From: Maylandia zebra
Lineage: Eukaryota; Chordata; Actinopteri; Cichliformes; Cichlidae
Direction: 5' to 3'
Length of the DNA stretch: 64,000 nucleotides
Assembly: GCF_041146795.1 (NCBI RefSeq)
Contig: NC_135184.1
Coordinates: forward strand, 10,282,967 to 10,346,966
Shown here piece after piece: positions 1-10,847 of the stretch (positions within the stretch are counted from its first letter, which is position 1; every line of letters starts with the position of its first letter). The position numbers and the translations under genes were made by a program. Under the pieces are notes generated by a model. It did not search any database and was not told the origin of the DNA. It was given only the letters and a program-made list of their open reading frames with translations.

Positions 1-630
1 AGCAAATCTGCACAAATAATCAAATTATATTAGCAATAACAATGTCCGCTTCCGCTCAAAACCCACTTCCTGCTGGGCTGCAGCATGCTTTCAGGTAATT
101 TATTTTTAATATTTGGGATGGCTGTGGCACTGGAGTTAGATTTAACTAATTGGTAGATTGGTGGCTATCCTTTGGAAAGACACTGAACATCCATCAGAGT
201 GTGACTGGATGAATGAGGGTTGTAGTAAGAAAACATTACAGAGTACAAAGGAATCCACTGTTAAAATCAGTTCACTAAATATACAAAATTACAAAGGCTG
301 TGAGTGATCTCAATACTGACCACAATAACAGCCATAATTAAGCATCTCTACCAACCAACAAACCCTCTGCTTCCTGTTTACACTGACACATAAAGTGTAG
401 TTGCATGATCTTGCGAATCATGTCTAAAGGAAAATTAGTAAATTCGGAGGTTATGTTCGAAACTGCTAAAACACACACCTGGATGGTGACTGCATTTGTG
501 TGGATGTAGCCTGAGACTGTGAGTGCAGCGCTTAAATGACAGCAAATGTTAGCTGTACCTACCACATGTGTAGAAGGGTGCGTGTGGAAGTGGGGTTTTC
601 AGAACTTTAAGTTATAACTACTGCACTTAC

Positions 631-935
631 TTTTCCCCTTCTGCCTGGCTTTTCCTCCTGCAGCAGCCTTTTTTCCAGTAATAGCAGCAAGTTCCGCCTC
701 CAAATCCGGATCGTCCAGGTTTCCGTCCATGCCCATCATCATCTCCTCGGGGTTCAGGTCTACAAACAGACCCATCTAAAAGCAGGAAGTAAGGGGATAA
801 ACGTCTCCACGCTGACATATTTCTGAAGAGAAAACCTCCTGTTTGCAACCTTATGTTTACTGGAGTTGTTACCTGCTTGGCAGCAGCGGCGCCCTGGCCT
901 TTGGGCTGCGGTGCTCTCTTCTTCTTACCAAACAT
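631..935 (-). CDS. cc2d1b: CC2D1-family protein, 5' coding exons (partial; runs off left edge)
   Basis: Two coding exons are visible. Exon 1 (935-873) encodes 21 residues from an ATG: a lysine-rich start MFGKKKR followed by GQGAAAAKQ. It ends at a GT donor in phase 0. Exon 2 (775-631) opens with MGLFVDLNPEE, continues through an acidic DDPDLEAELAAITG stretch and ends in a Lys/Gly-rich segment before a GTAAG donor. The GQG-AAAKQ-MGLF start followed by an LEAEL-A-TG segment is the conserved N terminus of CC2D1A/CC2D1B, DM14- and C2-domain proteins that bind ESCRT-III CHMP4 and were described as transcriptional repressors of serotonin and dopamine receptor genes. KQMGLF and the GMD motif fit CC2D1B better than CC2D1A, but 50 residues do not settle the paralog. 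The DM14 repeats and C2 domain must lie left of the window. A minus-strand donor at about 1284 suggests a non-coding first exon around 1285-1325. An upstream in-frame TTG is not the start. Confidence 0.83.
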
Positions 936-1284
936 GTTTGTTTTGGTTTCTTGTTGTAGAAATATCCCCTCGGAGACACCCCGGTGGTCCAAACCTCACC
1001 TACACGAACACACGTACACTTTAAGAAAATATGTCGGTGTTGTAATCAATGTCGGTTGCAGTAGTTGTTGAAATCATGTGAGCGGTTGTCAGGTGGCTCC
1101 CGAACAAGCTGCGAAAACGAGCTGCCAAACAACGGTGACGTTAGCCCAGCTAGCTGCTAGCCAACCATGTCTGTCGGCTCTTAAGTCTAAAAGTTAATTT
1201 ATAAACAAGATGGAAACTACTTCTGTATCTGCCGCGAGGGCTTCAGAGAGATTATCATACCGCGAAAAGACCGTTTACATTTAC

Positions 1285-1325
1285 CTGTTCGTTCACAACT
1301 TCATCAGGTAGTTTTCAGAGGAACA
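1285..1325 (-). other. Probable 5' non-coding exon of the CC2D1 gene
   Basis: On the minus strand a good donor (AACAG then GTAAATG) ends at about 1284. It lies 350 bases upstream of the CC2D1 ATG and 40-80 bases downstream of an NRF-1 palindrome. A pyrimidine-containing acceptor context lies just upstream of the ATG exon. The exon is inferred from splice-site geometry only, and its 5' end is unknown. Confidence 0.4.
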
Positions 1326-1365
1326 GTTTCATTTCTATGCTTTGACATAATGGATTTCTTTGAAC

Positions 1366-1375
1366 GCGCATGCGC
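1366..1375. promoter_or_regulatory. NRF-1 binding site (GCGCATGCGC palindrome)
   Basis: A perfect GCGCATGCGC core lies between the minus-strand CC2D1 first exon and a plus-strand ATG exon candidate at 1444. NRF-1 palindromes commonly mark CpG-type and bidirectional housekeeping promoters, which fits the position. Confidence 0.65.
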
Positions 1376-1443
1376 TAAGCCTGGGAGCACCCTAGCTCTG
1401 CTTGAAAGTTGAATCCCCGAGTCATGTCTGCCAGGCAACGAGA

Positions 1444-1490
1444 ATGTCCCCACTGACTAAAGAAGCAAAAATACAAGCCACGTTTATTGA
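1444..1490 (+). CDS. Candidate orphan first coding exon, divergent from CC2D1
   Basis: A plus-strand ATG begins a 47-base open stretch encoding MSPLTKEAKIQATFIE, which ends exactly at a near-perfect donor (GA then GTAAGTCAGG). It sits about 70 bases from the NRF-1 palindrome on the opposite side from CC2D1, as expected for a bidirectional promoter. I do not recognise the peptide. A possible in-frame acceptor (pyrimidine run then CCAG) is at 1873-1882, but the peptide after it is not persuasive, and I see no clear downstream exons before the minus-strand endoribonuclease. It may be a chance ORF, an lncRNA exon, or the start of a gene with a long intron. Confidence 0.25.
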
Positions 1491-2338
1491 GTAAGTCAGG
1501 TTTTCCTGCGTGTAAAACATTTGGTAACGAGGTTTTTCATAAATGTATTGGCTTACTTCTCTAAGTAGTAACGCAAACATAAATACACTAACTTCAAACA
1601 AACATAATACATGATAGTGACGCAGATCCTTAAAAATGCTTTTCTACAGAAAACAGATAAAAGAGAAAACACAGAGAACAAAATGTTCAAATTCAACAAA
1701 TATTTCAAGTGACATACTGTCAGAAACTGTCAGATCTAAATCTGTCACACAATTCAAAGACGGTTCAGAGATTTTTACAGATGCTTTTATTTGGTTCATA
1801 GTACACATCTTTCTCTTTGCAGTGAAACTTTGAAATAGTCTGTTTATCTACTGCTCAATATTTATTTTATTTTTTCCCCAGGACAGTAGATCATTCTTTT
1901 TTTACGTTTTATTTATTTCCCAAAAGCCACTTCTCAAACTGTTTTGATCTTTCTACACTGCCAAATAACAATCTTCTGTATTTAGTTTCAGTCTCTTTTA
2001 AAGACTTACTGTTTTTGGGCTAAAACATTCTTATATACATAAAGACAGCCTTTAAAAAAGACTTTAAAAAAGACTACTTATTCAAAGATGTGGCTTGGTT
2101 TTTATACTTCTCAGGCTCAAATAACGGCAAGTAGCCGTGAAAATGGTCAAATCCACATGTTTATCACACATGTTTGTATGTATTCATACTTTGTTTTTTG
2201 TTTTTAAATTTCTTAAAATGGAGATCTAGTTTCTGAAAAATTACCACTTTCATTTACACGCTGTACTAAGACTTAAAATATTAGGGCTATTTTTTCCTAA
2301 CACAGAATACAAATACAAACATTTTGTTAACAAAACAC
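1491..2338. other. AT-rich intergenic stretch
   Basis: Very AT-rich DNA between the CC2D1 promoter and the 3' end of the endoribonuclease gene. Apart from the possible acceptor near 1882 I see no supported gene or recognisable element. Confidence 0.5.
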
Positions 2339-2344
2339 TTTATT
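2339..2344 (-). terminator. Polyadenylation signal AATAAA of the EndoU gene
   Basis: AATAAA on the minus strand lies about 175 bases past the stop codon at 2520, a normal distance for a short vertebrate 3' UTR. Confidence 0.6.
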
Positions 2345-2519
2345 TTGTCTGTAACAGTTCATATGACAAAAATGTGTTCAATAACCGGTATATACTTCTC
2401 ATGTTTAGTGCAAAGAGAACTTGATCCAGGTTTATGTTAGGGTTATACTGGGTTATACTGCACTGAAATAAGGTTTCGATTTAAACAAAAACATTTGCAA
2501 ACTCTCGGCTGGTGTAAAG

Positions 2520-5500
2520 TTACAGATCCCTGTTGTTGCTGCTGAGCAGTTTGGGATAGGACGTGCCGATGGATTGCCCGTGCCGACAGACGACCAGCTC
2601 CAGCACGTACTCGTCCACTTTCACCACCACAGACGTCATCTTCTCAGTCGACATGAGGAAGATGATGGTGAAGAGAGCGACCTCAAACTCTGGACTGACA
2701 CCAATGAAGGAGCCACCGACGGGCTTCACCAAGCCTTTCCAACTGAACTGCAGGTTCAGGACGTGGTCGTCCTCATCAGGCTTTAAAAACAGTAAATGCA
2801 ATTCAGCGACATGTGCGGCTATTTACTTTTCAATCAGTGCTTTTACAGTAACGAGCTGCTGTATCAGTTTCTTACTGTGTCTTTGTTATCTCTTGCTTTG
2901 TAGCCTTTATAGTCCACATGGTCGTGCTTTTCCTGAAGGTAGAACTGCACCCAGTTGTGAAGACCCATGATCTCCTTTCCATATTTGGCTTCTCCCACAA
3001 ACACATGTTCAAATCCACAGGAATCCTCACTGTAATGAAAATAAAACCAACCAGCACACCCAGAGATACTTAAGTTCAGTCTCTCAGTGCTGTATGACCT
3101 CATTCATATCAAGACGCCTTATCTACAATGTTAACATTGGAAGGATAACAGCACAGATGGCAGCAGAGCCGGTGACTCACTTTTAACCCTCAAGTAACCA
3201 AGCCTCATTAACGACTAATTTATGAATGACTCCATTATATTTTATACAGGAAAACCTTTCTAATGGCTGTGTGTGATTATCATACCTATGCTGTTTTATT
3301 GTAATTAAAAAGATAAGTTAAAAAGCACAAACTGTAGGAAGAGACAAACTGTCACATCTTATAAAACAAATTTTCTTTGTTTCAGTGTAACTAGAAAAAT
3401 AATACATTTTAAATATTAAACTAAACAAAGATTATAACCTCTGCACATTTGTACTCAACACTTCTCCTCCTAGTCACCTGTCATTGATCCAGGTGTTCAG
3501 AACTTTCAAAATTAAAAATTCAAGTAAAAAAATTAAAGAGTGAGTTATGTATTACAGTGTGTTAACATCATTTTAACACCCAAATGTAGATAATCTAGTG
3601 ACTCTGATCAAGAAATTAGAATTAAGTTATCACACTCTGTTGTTCATCCTGTGGAACTGTGAAAATGAGATGAAAAAAAATAAAGATGACAATAATAACA
3701 AAGGCTATAATGTTACTGTATAATGTTAAATATCAGTCTTTTCATTGTGATTGCTACATTGGGGCTAATTTCTGGAAGCATTTTTTATTTATGATTAAAA
3801 GTGTCACAAAAACAGATGTAAGTATTTGGCTGGAGTTACAAGGTTAACCTCAGGAAGATTTAAATACATGTAGTTTATTGTCAGCCTTTTCAGACAAAAG
3901 CAGCTGTTAATTAACACAGAAAAAAACAAAAAATAAACCCAAAACACATTCAGGGAACACTGTGTTTTATTTTTAGATTCTTCACTGATTCTTGAGTTGT
4001 GTTCTGCTCCAGACCTGGATCTCATTTAAGTTTGCCTTTAACCAATCATTCAAACCGGTCCCTTCCTTCTCTTTTAAACATTGCAGCAGCGCCCCCTGTT
4101 GTTACAGTTACTCACCCTCCGCTCCTGTCCCTGTGGTACAGGCGGAACCAGATGTCATACAGCTGTCTCTTGAACTGCCCAAGGTCTGATGGTGACTTCC
4201 CCTTCTTGACCAGATACTGGTGAGCACACTAAGAATAAAAACACAGTAACATACTTTGAAATTTCAGACATCCGAGTAAAAGATGTGACCTATCAATAGT
4301 ATCGGAATAAACCATCGTTACATTAGAAAATTAATTCTTAGCCTTGAAAAAAAAAAAAAAGAGCAAAAAAAACCAAAAAACAGATCAATGCCTGGAATGA
4401 AAATTTGAGCCGGCATAGATCAAAAGATCAAAAGTGCCTGGAAAATAAAAAATACCCCCCCCCCCCCCCCTCCCCCCAACGCAAACTTAAACACAACACT
4501 GAAGTTAAAGTAATGAGTCACAGGAAAATCTAATCTTACTATAATAAACTAATCTCTGTTTGAACTCCTACACAATCTGGAGATGATAAACTAAACTTGA
4601 CACACAGGTTCATCTTTGGCCCCAGAAGGTTCTTATCTATATCAGATATTCTAATGTCATTGTGTTGCCTGGCAACCACCGACCGACAGACTAAAATGAC
4701 TCATCATTTATGTACCTATATAACATCTTATGAAATCATAGTATGGCATCATTTTTGTTTCATTACACAGTATCTGTTTTTTTATATACTCAGTGTTACA
4801 TTACATCATTTGGGACATTAATTTATGAAGTCAAATTTCCTGTATTTAGAGACTACATTTAAAGTTTACTCTTGGATACATAACTTTATAAATGGTATCA
4901 AAAAGTGGCATTTCAATCCATGTGAATTAGTTAAGCCTACAAAAAAAAAAAACAGTTCATGCATTCTTGTCAGCTGTATATTATTGACATGCACATAAGG
5001 CATGTAAACTACAATGAAAATTATAAATCTTTTTTTTAATAAATGTGTGTCAAGCGAACAAAATTTTGCAGTTATAGTTAACAATTGTACAGTTTTCATT
5101 ATACACTTAAAGTGTACTAACAGTGTCTGGCTGATGAGTGCAGAAGTTCATTTATTTTTTAGATAATTGTTCGTTGATGTGGTCCCTTGACTGTAAATTC
5201 ATTATTCTGTATATAAGCATAAAACGACTTCCATATTGGTCTGCTGTTTATTTGTTTTTAACATCTACCACACCTCTTTTTTACTTTTCTCTAACCAATC
5301 AGTAAACAACAGCTTAAATTATTTCTGAGCTCATGCCCTCCTATGAATCCGCTGTACCTTCATGACATCTGTCTCCACGATGGCATCGATAAAGAGCTTG
5401 TTCTCTTTGAGCTCTTCTGAGGTGACCGTCTCTGACACACCTGTAGACATCTCATAGTTGTCCAGCAAGCTGATGAAATCTGAATAAAAAGGTGTAACCT

Positions 5501-8500
5501 CATTAAACTGTTTAATCGCTGTTGTTCCAAATAAACATAATAAAGAAAACCTTTATAGGCCTGACTCATACTCACATTCATATGTCTTAATACTCTTCAG
5601 TTTGTCTTCATTCACATATGTGAAGAGTGGAGCTTTGGCCTGGTCTCTGGCAACATTACTGCCCTGAGCCACATAACCCGCCTTCCCCTAAATATAAAAA
5701 CACAAACATTCAGCAACATGTTAAAACTGAACAAACAAATATGAGGATTCATAAATAATTGACATGTAAGCAGCTCATAAAAGCATCACCCAGTTTCAAT
5801 GCTAAATACACTTAAGCAGCTGCTTGATGACGCCAACTTCACTAAACACACACACACAGCAACCTATAACTGAAAACACACACAATGGACAAAAACAAAC
5901 AAATGGCCGACTGTACCCTCATACACACAATAATAACATGGACTGAACCACCACTCCACACCATTAGCACTTTATATAACCACTGTAGAAATTAGCCACA
6001 CTGATCTAAACTGCACGACTGTAAATGCTGTATAGACAAGCATTCTGTACAATACAATAATTATAGTTCTACAACTGTTTACAACTGTATATAACTTGTA
6101 TAGTTCACATTTCATATTTCTGTATAGTTTTCATATTTATATCCTGTTCATAGCTTGTACACTCACTACAGCCTGTACATACTTATAGTTATAGCATATT
6201 CATAACATACCTTCATACCTTGTACATTGTAACATACCCATAATAGACACATATTTTTCACCCTCATTCCTCTAATAGACCCATTTTTATATAATATATC
6301 TATATTATTGCTAAAGCACTTTCTGGATGGATGCAAGCTGCATTTTGTTGCCTTGTACTTGTGACATGTGCAATGACAATAAAGTTGAATTCTATTCTAT
6401 TTTATTCAACCACTTGAAACACTGAAGGAAAAGAATTAAGATAAAATTTACCAGTGGGCTGTGAGGCAACAGTGCTAAACACCATGACTCATCCTTCATT
6501 TCTTGCTTTAGCTTTTTCTGGCACTACCCAGTACATATGGGCCTAAAGTGAAGGCACAAACTAGAACAACATCTCCCCACACCTGGCACTGTGTGACGGG
6601 GAAAATGTGCAACAAATCAGAAATGAGCCGGGCTTAACTTTTAACAGCACTCAGTGTGATGGTGCACTCAAACCAACCATTGCAAAGTTAATCTTACTAG
6701 TTATCTCCAAAAGTTTATTTCTGTTCATGTGGATGTAGCGTTTTCAGCGGGAGAAAGTGCTGAGACTGAAGAAGTCACTTGGATGAGTGACGAAACGTTT
6801 CTCCCACTGACAACCCAACTTTTGGAGATTCACTTACCTGGATGATTGAGCATGCATCAAGACGTCTTACTAGTTATTATGTTATGACTAAGTGTTATGT
6901 GTTGTGACTCCAGTAATCTGCACTGACAGCTAACTGATGGAATAGGAATCCTGTGTGGGCATGATGGTTTGACTGGACTTAACAATGACAGCATGTTCAT
7001 CATTGTGTGAATTCTATCTGCTGTCTTTAGTGTTTTGTAGCATAATTTCATTGGGGATTATTAAAGTATTCTGATTGTGATTCTAATTATGATTTAGCTT
7101 TAAAATGTCTAAAATTAAATTAGCTTTGTCACAGAACTCCAAACATTCTGATTTATTTACTGCAAAGCGTTTCAATCTGTTCAGTTTCATTATAAAACAG
7201 ATTAAAAAACAAAACTTTTTTGTCAAATAACATTCAGAAGTACTTGTCACTGAGCAACAACGCTCACAGAACGTCACCACTGTAAATGTTTGAATATACA
7301 TTAAAACACCTACACTCCAGAACCCCCATCAGGCTTCCAGTCCACACAAAGGTTTGCATTTATTGCATGCATCAGTGACTGCCTGCTTTGCATTGCAGAA
7401 AAGCTGCGATGCCCTTTTAGCACTGACCTGGAGGGAAATCCTGTAATCGGTCCCAGGTCTCAGGCGGTTTTTATCCAGGTGCCAGAGCTGGTTGAGTACC
7501 TTGGTGAGGTCCTGATCGGCCTTTTGACTGTTAAATAAAAATTAATAAATTTAAAAAAAAAAACACACAGGCAGACAAACATGGTGAATTATTAAGCAGG
7601 CCTAAAAACTGCCGTGTATGTGTGAATGGAAACATGGACATGGAAAAGGAAGAGACGCAGAGGGTTGATGTGACAGAGAGGACGCTCGGTACAGGTTGCG
7701 AGGCAGATGACCTGTTTTGCCGACCCCTTAAAGAAGAAGACAACGAAGAAGACAAAGAAAAGAAGAAGAAAGAAATGACTAACCGGGGTGTAATGTTCAC
7801 ATGTTTTTGCTATTTCTTCTGTCCTCAAGTAGAGTTTTACAGACAAACACACTAAAATAACTTCTCTCAGTATATACTTGCTCCCACTATTCAGATTAAA
7901 AGAGAAGTGACTTCTCACGCTGTCTATGCACTGAGAGGAACTGGAGTGAATGGGCAGTCTGTTTACTTTGTTGTTTTTCATAGCTACCATGCAGTTTGGG
8001 ATAGTCCTCCTTTTTGTTTCAAACTACTGGTGATGAAATCTGCCGTGACAATTTTGTTTTCCCCACTCATGTGACTAATTCTTTCTGCGGAAAGCAGTTA
8101 ACAGGAAGTTAACTGCTCTTCTTAGAATGAATTAGTAAGGTATACAAAACGAAAACGGCGTTTCCAAAACAAACATACATTACTCCTGTGCCTCAGTCGA
8201 AAGCAGCTTGTACATCTGTTTCAGGATGTGTGTCGTTTTTTCTTTTTTTAAAAAATTCTCAGTTACTTAGGTTTAAAACATAAGGCGCCTGTGATACAGT
8301 TAAGGACCTATTTATCTAAATCATAAAAACAGTTTCCCACATAGTAACAGCAGTGCTTAGCTGTGTAAATGACTCACATATCTATACAGCCATGCACAAT
8401 GACTCTCCATTAAAACCCAGGTTGTCCGACACAGGTGATCTAAATAATGTTTTAATTAAGTGAAGACTGTTGACTTCAACACAAGCAGCAGCTGAAGGCT

Positions 8501-9312
8501 TTGTGTTGTCTCCTATCACATGTTATGCTGTAAGTCTTCTCCTTTGTTAGATAGCACAATGGCGCCAGATGAAAGCTAAAAAGCCAGCGGGGAAAACTTC
8601 AGCTTCAGCTCTAAATAATGATCCCACCTCCATCATTAAGTTACAGCTGCATGGATCAGTGAATGTGGGAGGGCTGTAATGTGAAACCTACAGATACCAC
8701 TAAAACTATAACATCTCTGCCTTAGTTTTCTTCAATTACATCAATAAATGCTAAAACAATTGCACTGAGGCGGACTAACAACCACACCCTATGTCTGACA
8801 TGTTACAATACGTTGAGCGAGAAGCAGATGACAGGATGGAGCACATACTGAGGCAGAAGGTCCTCTGTGTTTAGCCTGAGTACAGGAGGGAGCGACTACA
8901 GTTTTATTACAGCAGAGGAGGCTCTCCATGAAGTTCTCCATGTCCTGTTTGTTGTATAATTCAACCCACTAATCATTCCCAGACCCCGCTGCAGGCTCCT
9001 CTTACGCACATGACGTCCACGCAGCAGATGCACAGAGCGCAGTCTGCATTGAGGAACAGCTGTCAGGGAAACAAACCCGGACTTTATCGTGACAAAACTA
9101 TCGAGGAGAACCATCAAAGGTGTGACGTTACACTGTAACTACATGTTTACATCAAACATGTCTTCGTTAGACGGAAACAAACGCGTTGAAACGGCCGAAA
9201 AGTGGCTGAAAACGACAACACGCAAATTTAAATTTCTCTGAAAGTTGAGAAGACGCTAAGTCATCCTTCTGCGCGTGCGTTTTTTTAAATCCCAAACTCA
9301 CCTTCTCGACAT
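2520..9312 (-). CDS. endouc: Poly(U)-specific endoribonuclease, EndoU/XendoU family (complete, 7 exons)
   Basis: Coding exons, minus strand: 9312-9302, 7527-7428, 5687-5576, 5479-5358, 4228-4116, 3029-2876, 2780-2520. All have GT-AG borders and the phases add up to 873 nt, or 290 residues. The whole length is the XendoU fold. Conserved blocks include LDNYE (residues near 80), [27 protein letters not shown] and [12 protein letters not shown]. The catalytic triad is intact at His161, His177 and Lys223, with the His16-residue spacing seen in Xenopus XendoU (162, 178, 224). Family members cut single-stranded RNA at uridines, need Mn2+ and leave 2',3'-cyclic phosphates; XendoU releases intronic snoRNAs. 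There is no signal peptide and no somatomedin-B domain, so it resembles the intracellular amphibian/fish form (zebrafish endouc-like) rather than secreted mammalian ENDOU. The first coding exon carries only 11 bases (MSR plus two bases), so the start is the least certain part. Confidence 0.92.
4455..4477. repeat. Poly-C tract
   Basis: Sixteen C, one T and six C in an intron of the EndoU gene. A weakly similar A-rich tract lies about 100 bases before it. Confidence 0.9.
5930..6413 (+). mobile_element. LINE 3' end (L2-like), truncated
   Basis: This intronic block reads as a LINE 3' UTR. It has many short tATACtgTACAT-type phrases, then GCTAAAGCACTTTCTGGATG and the tail GTGCAATGACAATAAAGTTG followed by ATTCT repeats. 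That phrase is the common 3' end of an abundant percomorph LINE, recalled from general knowledge rather than a search. No open reading frame remains, and the 5' end is lost as in ordinary target-primed insertions. Confidence 0.6.
6735..6845 (+). repeat. Dispersed teleost repeat with inverted GGGAGAAA/TTTCTCCC ends
   Basis: The segment contains a GCGGGAGAAAG arm, a GAAGAAGTCACTTGGATGAG core and a GTTTCTCCCACTG arm, giving an approximately 12-base stem. The core phrase occurs at very high copy in fish genomes. I cannot assign it confidently to a named family. Confidence 0.5.
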
Positions 9313-9406
9313 GATTTTGTTGAGAGGAAAAACTCACTGAGACTTTTCTTATGCTCTCTGAAACAAACTACCGGAATCCGCAGACGGTTAACTCAGCCGT
9401 CAATCA

Positions 9407-9414
9407 TGACGTCA
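9407..9414. promoter_or_regulatory. CRE (TGACGTCA) upstream of the EndoU gene
   Basis: A full palindromic cAMP-response element lies 95 bases upstream of the endoribonuclease ATG (minus-strand gene). The surrounding 200 bases are richer in C and G than the flanks, and a TGCGCGTGCG NRF-1-like motif lies at about 9271-9281. This fits a CREB/ATF-responsive proximal promoter. Confidence 0.6.
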
Positions 9415-9869
9415 CCAAGGGAGCCAGCCAATTACAAGACAGGAGCGTAAACGCTGCTCTCCACCCCCTCCCCTCGCTCGTCAGACGTGGGATAAATTAC
9501 AGTAATTTTGTTCTCTATCCCCATAAACTCAACTCAAACTTTTCATTGTCAAAGTAAACTCGTTATGGATGTCAATCCTGCAGTTCCGTGTGAGAAAAGG
9601 TGTAATCCTCTGAAACAGGAAAAATAAGTAACATGTGATAAAGGTGGAGGTTTTAGGGTCATAACAATACTTTTTAGCCTCACTTGGAATTCACACGCAC
9701 TTGCAATCCCTTTTAAAGGTAAATGTTTTCACAATCAAATGCATTCAATTAATTATTATAATCATCAACTACTATTATCAGTAAGTGTGAGCTCAGATAT
9801 CAAGGTAGAAGTTTGGGGAGTTTTATGATCATTTCGGCTTAATTTGGAGGCAAAGGCATTTGGGCAGCT
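9415..9869. other. Intergenic promoter-side spacer between EndoU and pak1ip1
   Basis: The first 100 bases look like the upstream part of the EndoU promoter. The remainder is AT-rich DNA without a recognisable feature, leading into a transposon remnant. Confidence 0.4.
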
Positions 9870-10400
9870 TGCAGTAACTAAGTCGACCGAGAACCCCTCT
9901 GTATACCAAAATATTCTAGAGTCATATGTGAGGCATAACTGCCTGACAACTAAAACCTGGGTGAAATCGTGTCAATGAACAGTGAACAGCACGAGCAGCC
10001 GCAAATCTACAAAAGAATGGCAGAAAAAGAAAAGAATGAAATGAAAAGACCCAGCCAAAGTCCAGATCTCATCCTGATTAAAATGGTGCTGTGCACAAAT
10101 AAATGCTGGCAAACCTCAATGAACTGAAGCAACACTGTAAAGAGAAGTGGGGCAAAATCCTGCCACGATAATGTGAGAAACTGGTAAAGTCCTACAGAAA
10201 ACACAAGTACTTCAACTTATTGGTATTAAAGGTGGTTCAACAGGCTCCTTCTGTATTTTGTCTTAGTTTGTATTAAATAAATAGCAACACTGTGTAATGT
10301 TTTATATGTTGCTGTTCAGCTGAGCTTGTACTGGTAGCAAGGAACAAATGATTTTTTTTTATTATGTCCTGATACATAAAACCTTATTTCTTTTGTTTTC
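9870..10400 (+). mobile_element. Tc1-like transposon remnant, copy A (transposase on plus strand)
   Basis: This is the decayed 3' half of a Tc1-like transposase. Broken frames still read NLNELKQ (about 10115-10135), a KxW...K...CEKLVKSYRK block and the terminal KGG motif, the usual C-terminal layout of fish Tc1 transposases. The flanking text CTCTGTATACCAAAATATTC and TTATGTCCTGATACATAAAA matches the same family as the copy at 53.8-54.8 kb, which lies in the opposite orientation. Stops and frameshifts make it inactive, and the DDE catalytic region is missing. Confidence 0.75.
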
Positions 10401-10601
10401 TTTTTTTTACCATGACTCAAAATTACAAAATTATAGAAAATCAGGCAAAGATTAGTCTTAGTTTCTCCTGTGGTCCCTTGGAATAATTAAATTTCCCACC
10501 AGTCTTTTAGAGTCTGAAAATCAACGTAAAAAAAACATAACTGAACGATGACGACTTTTATTTTGAAAAAGTCTTAACGACAAATGGTAAAAAAGTGCGT
10601 C

Positions 10602-10613
10602 TGCGCATGCGCA
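10602..10613. promoter_or_regulatory. NRF-1 site in the pak1ip1 promoter
   Basis: TGCGCATGCGCA is an exact, self-complementary match to the NRF-1 consensus YGCGCAYGCGCR. It lies 235 bases upstream of the pak1ip1 ATG. NRF-1 often drives ribosome-biogenesis and mitochondrial genes. Confidence 0.75.
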
Positions 10614-10847
10614 GTCACTCCACATGTTATTTTGGGACTGAACGTGTGTTTAGCTAAAAAGAGTTACCTTTTTCGCGTGCGAGCATTCGCACCACGCTTT
10701 TTACTGTCCTTGCCTTTCTCTTGTTGGTGTTCTATTACTGTTTTAGCAGCTGTTACACAAACTGCTCGAGGAAATCTGCTCAGAAAATCGGCAAATTTTA
10801 AGGAAAGCTAATTAGCCGGCTAGCTGAGCTCACTGTAGTCCAGCAGC

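Noticed and set aside
627-992. Upstream start for CC2D1 at 992
   Set aside because: The codon is TTG, not ATG. The conserved start is the ATG at 935, and the open frame past 775 crosses introns.
7531-7990. Several Ser/Phe-rich minus-strand ORFs beside EndoU exon 2
   Set aside because: They read GAAGAAGAA-rich intron backwards; there is no homology and they lie outside spliced exons.
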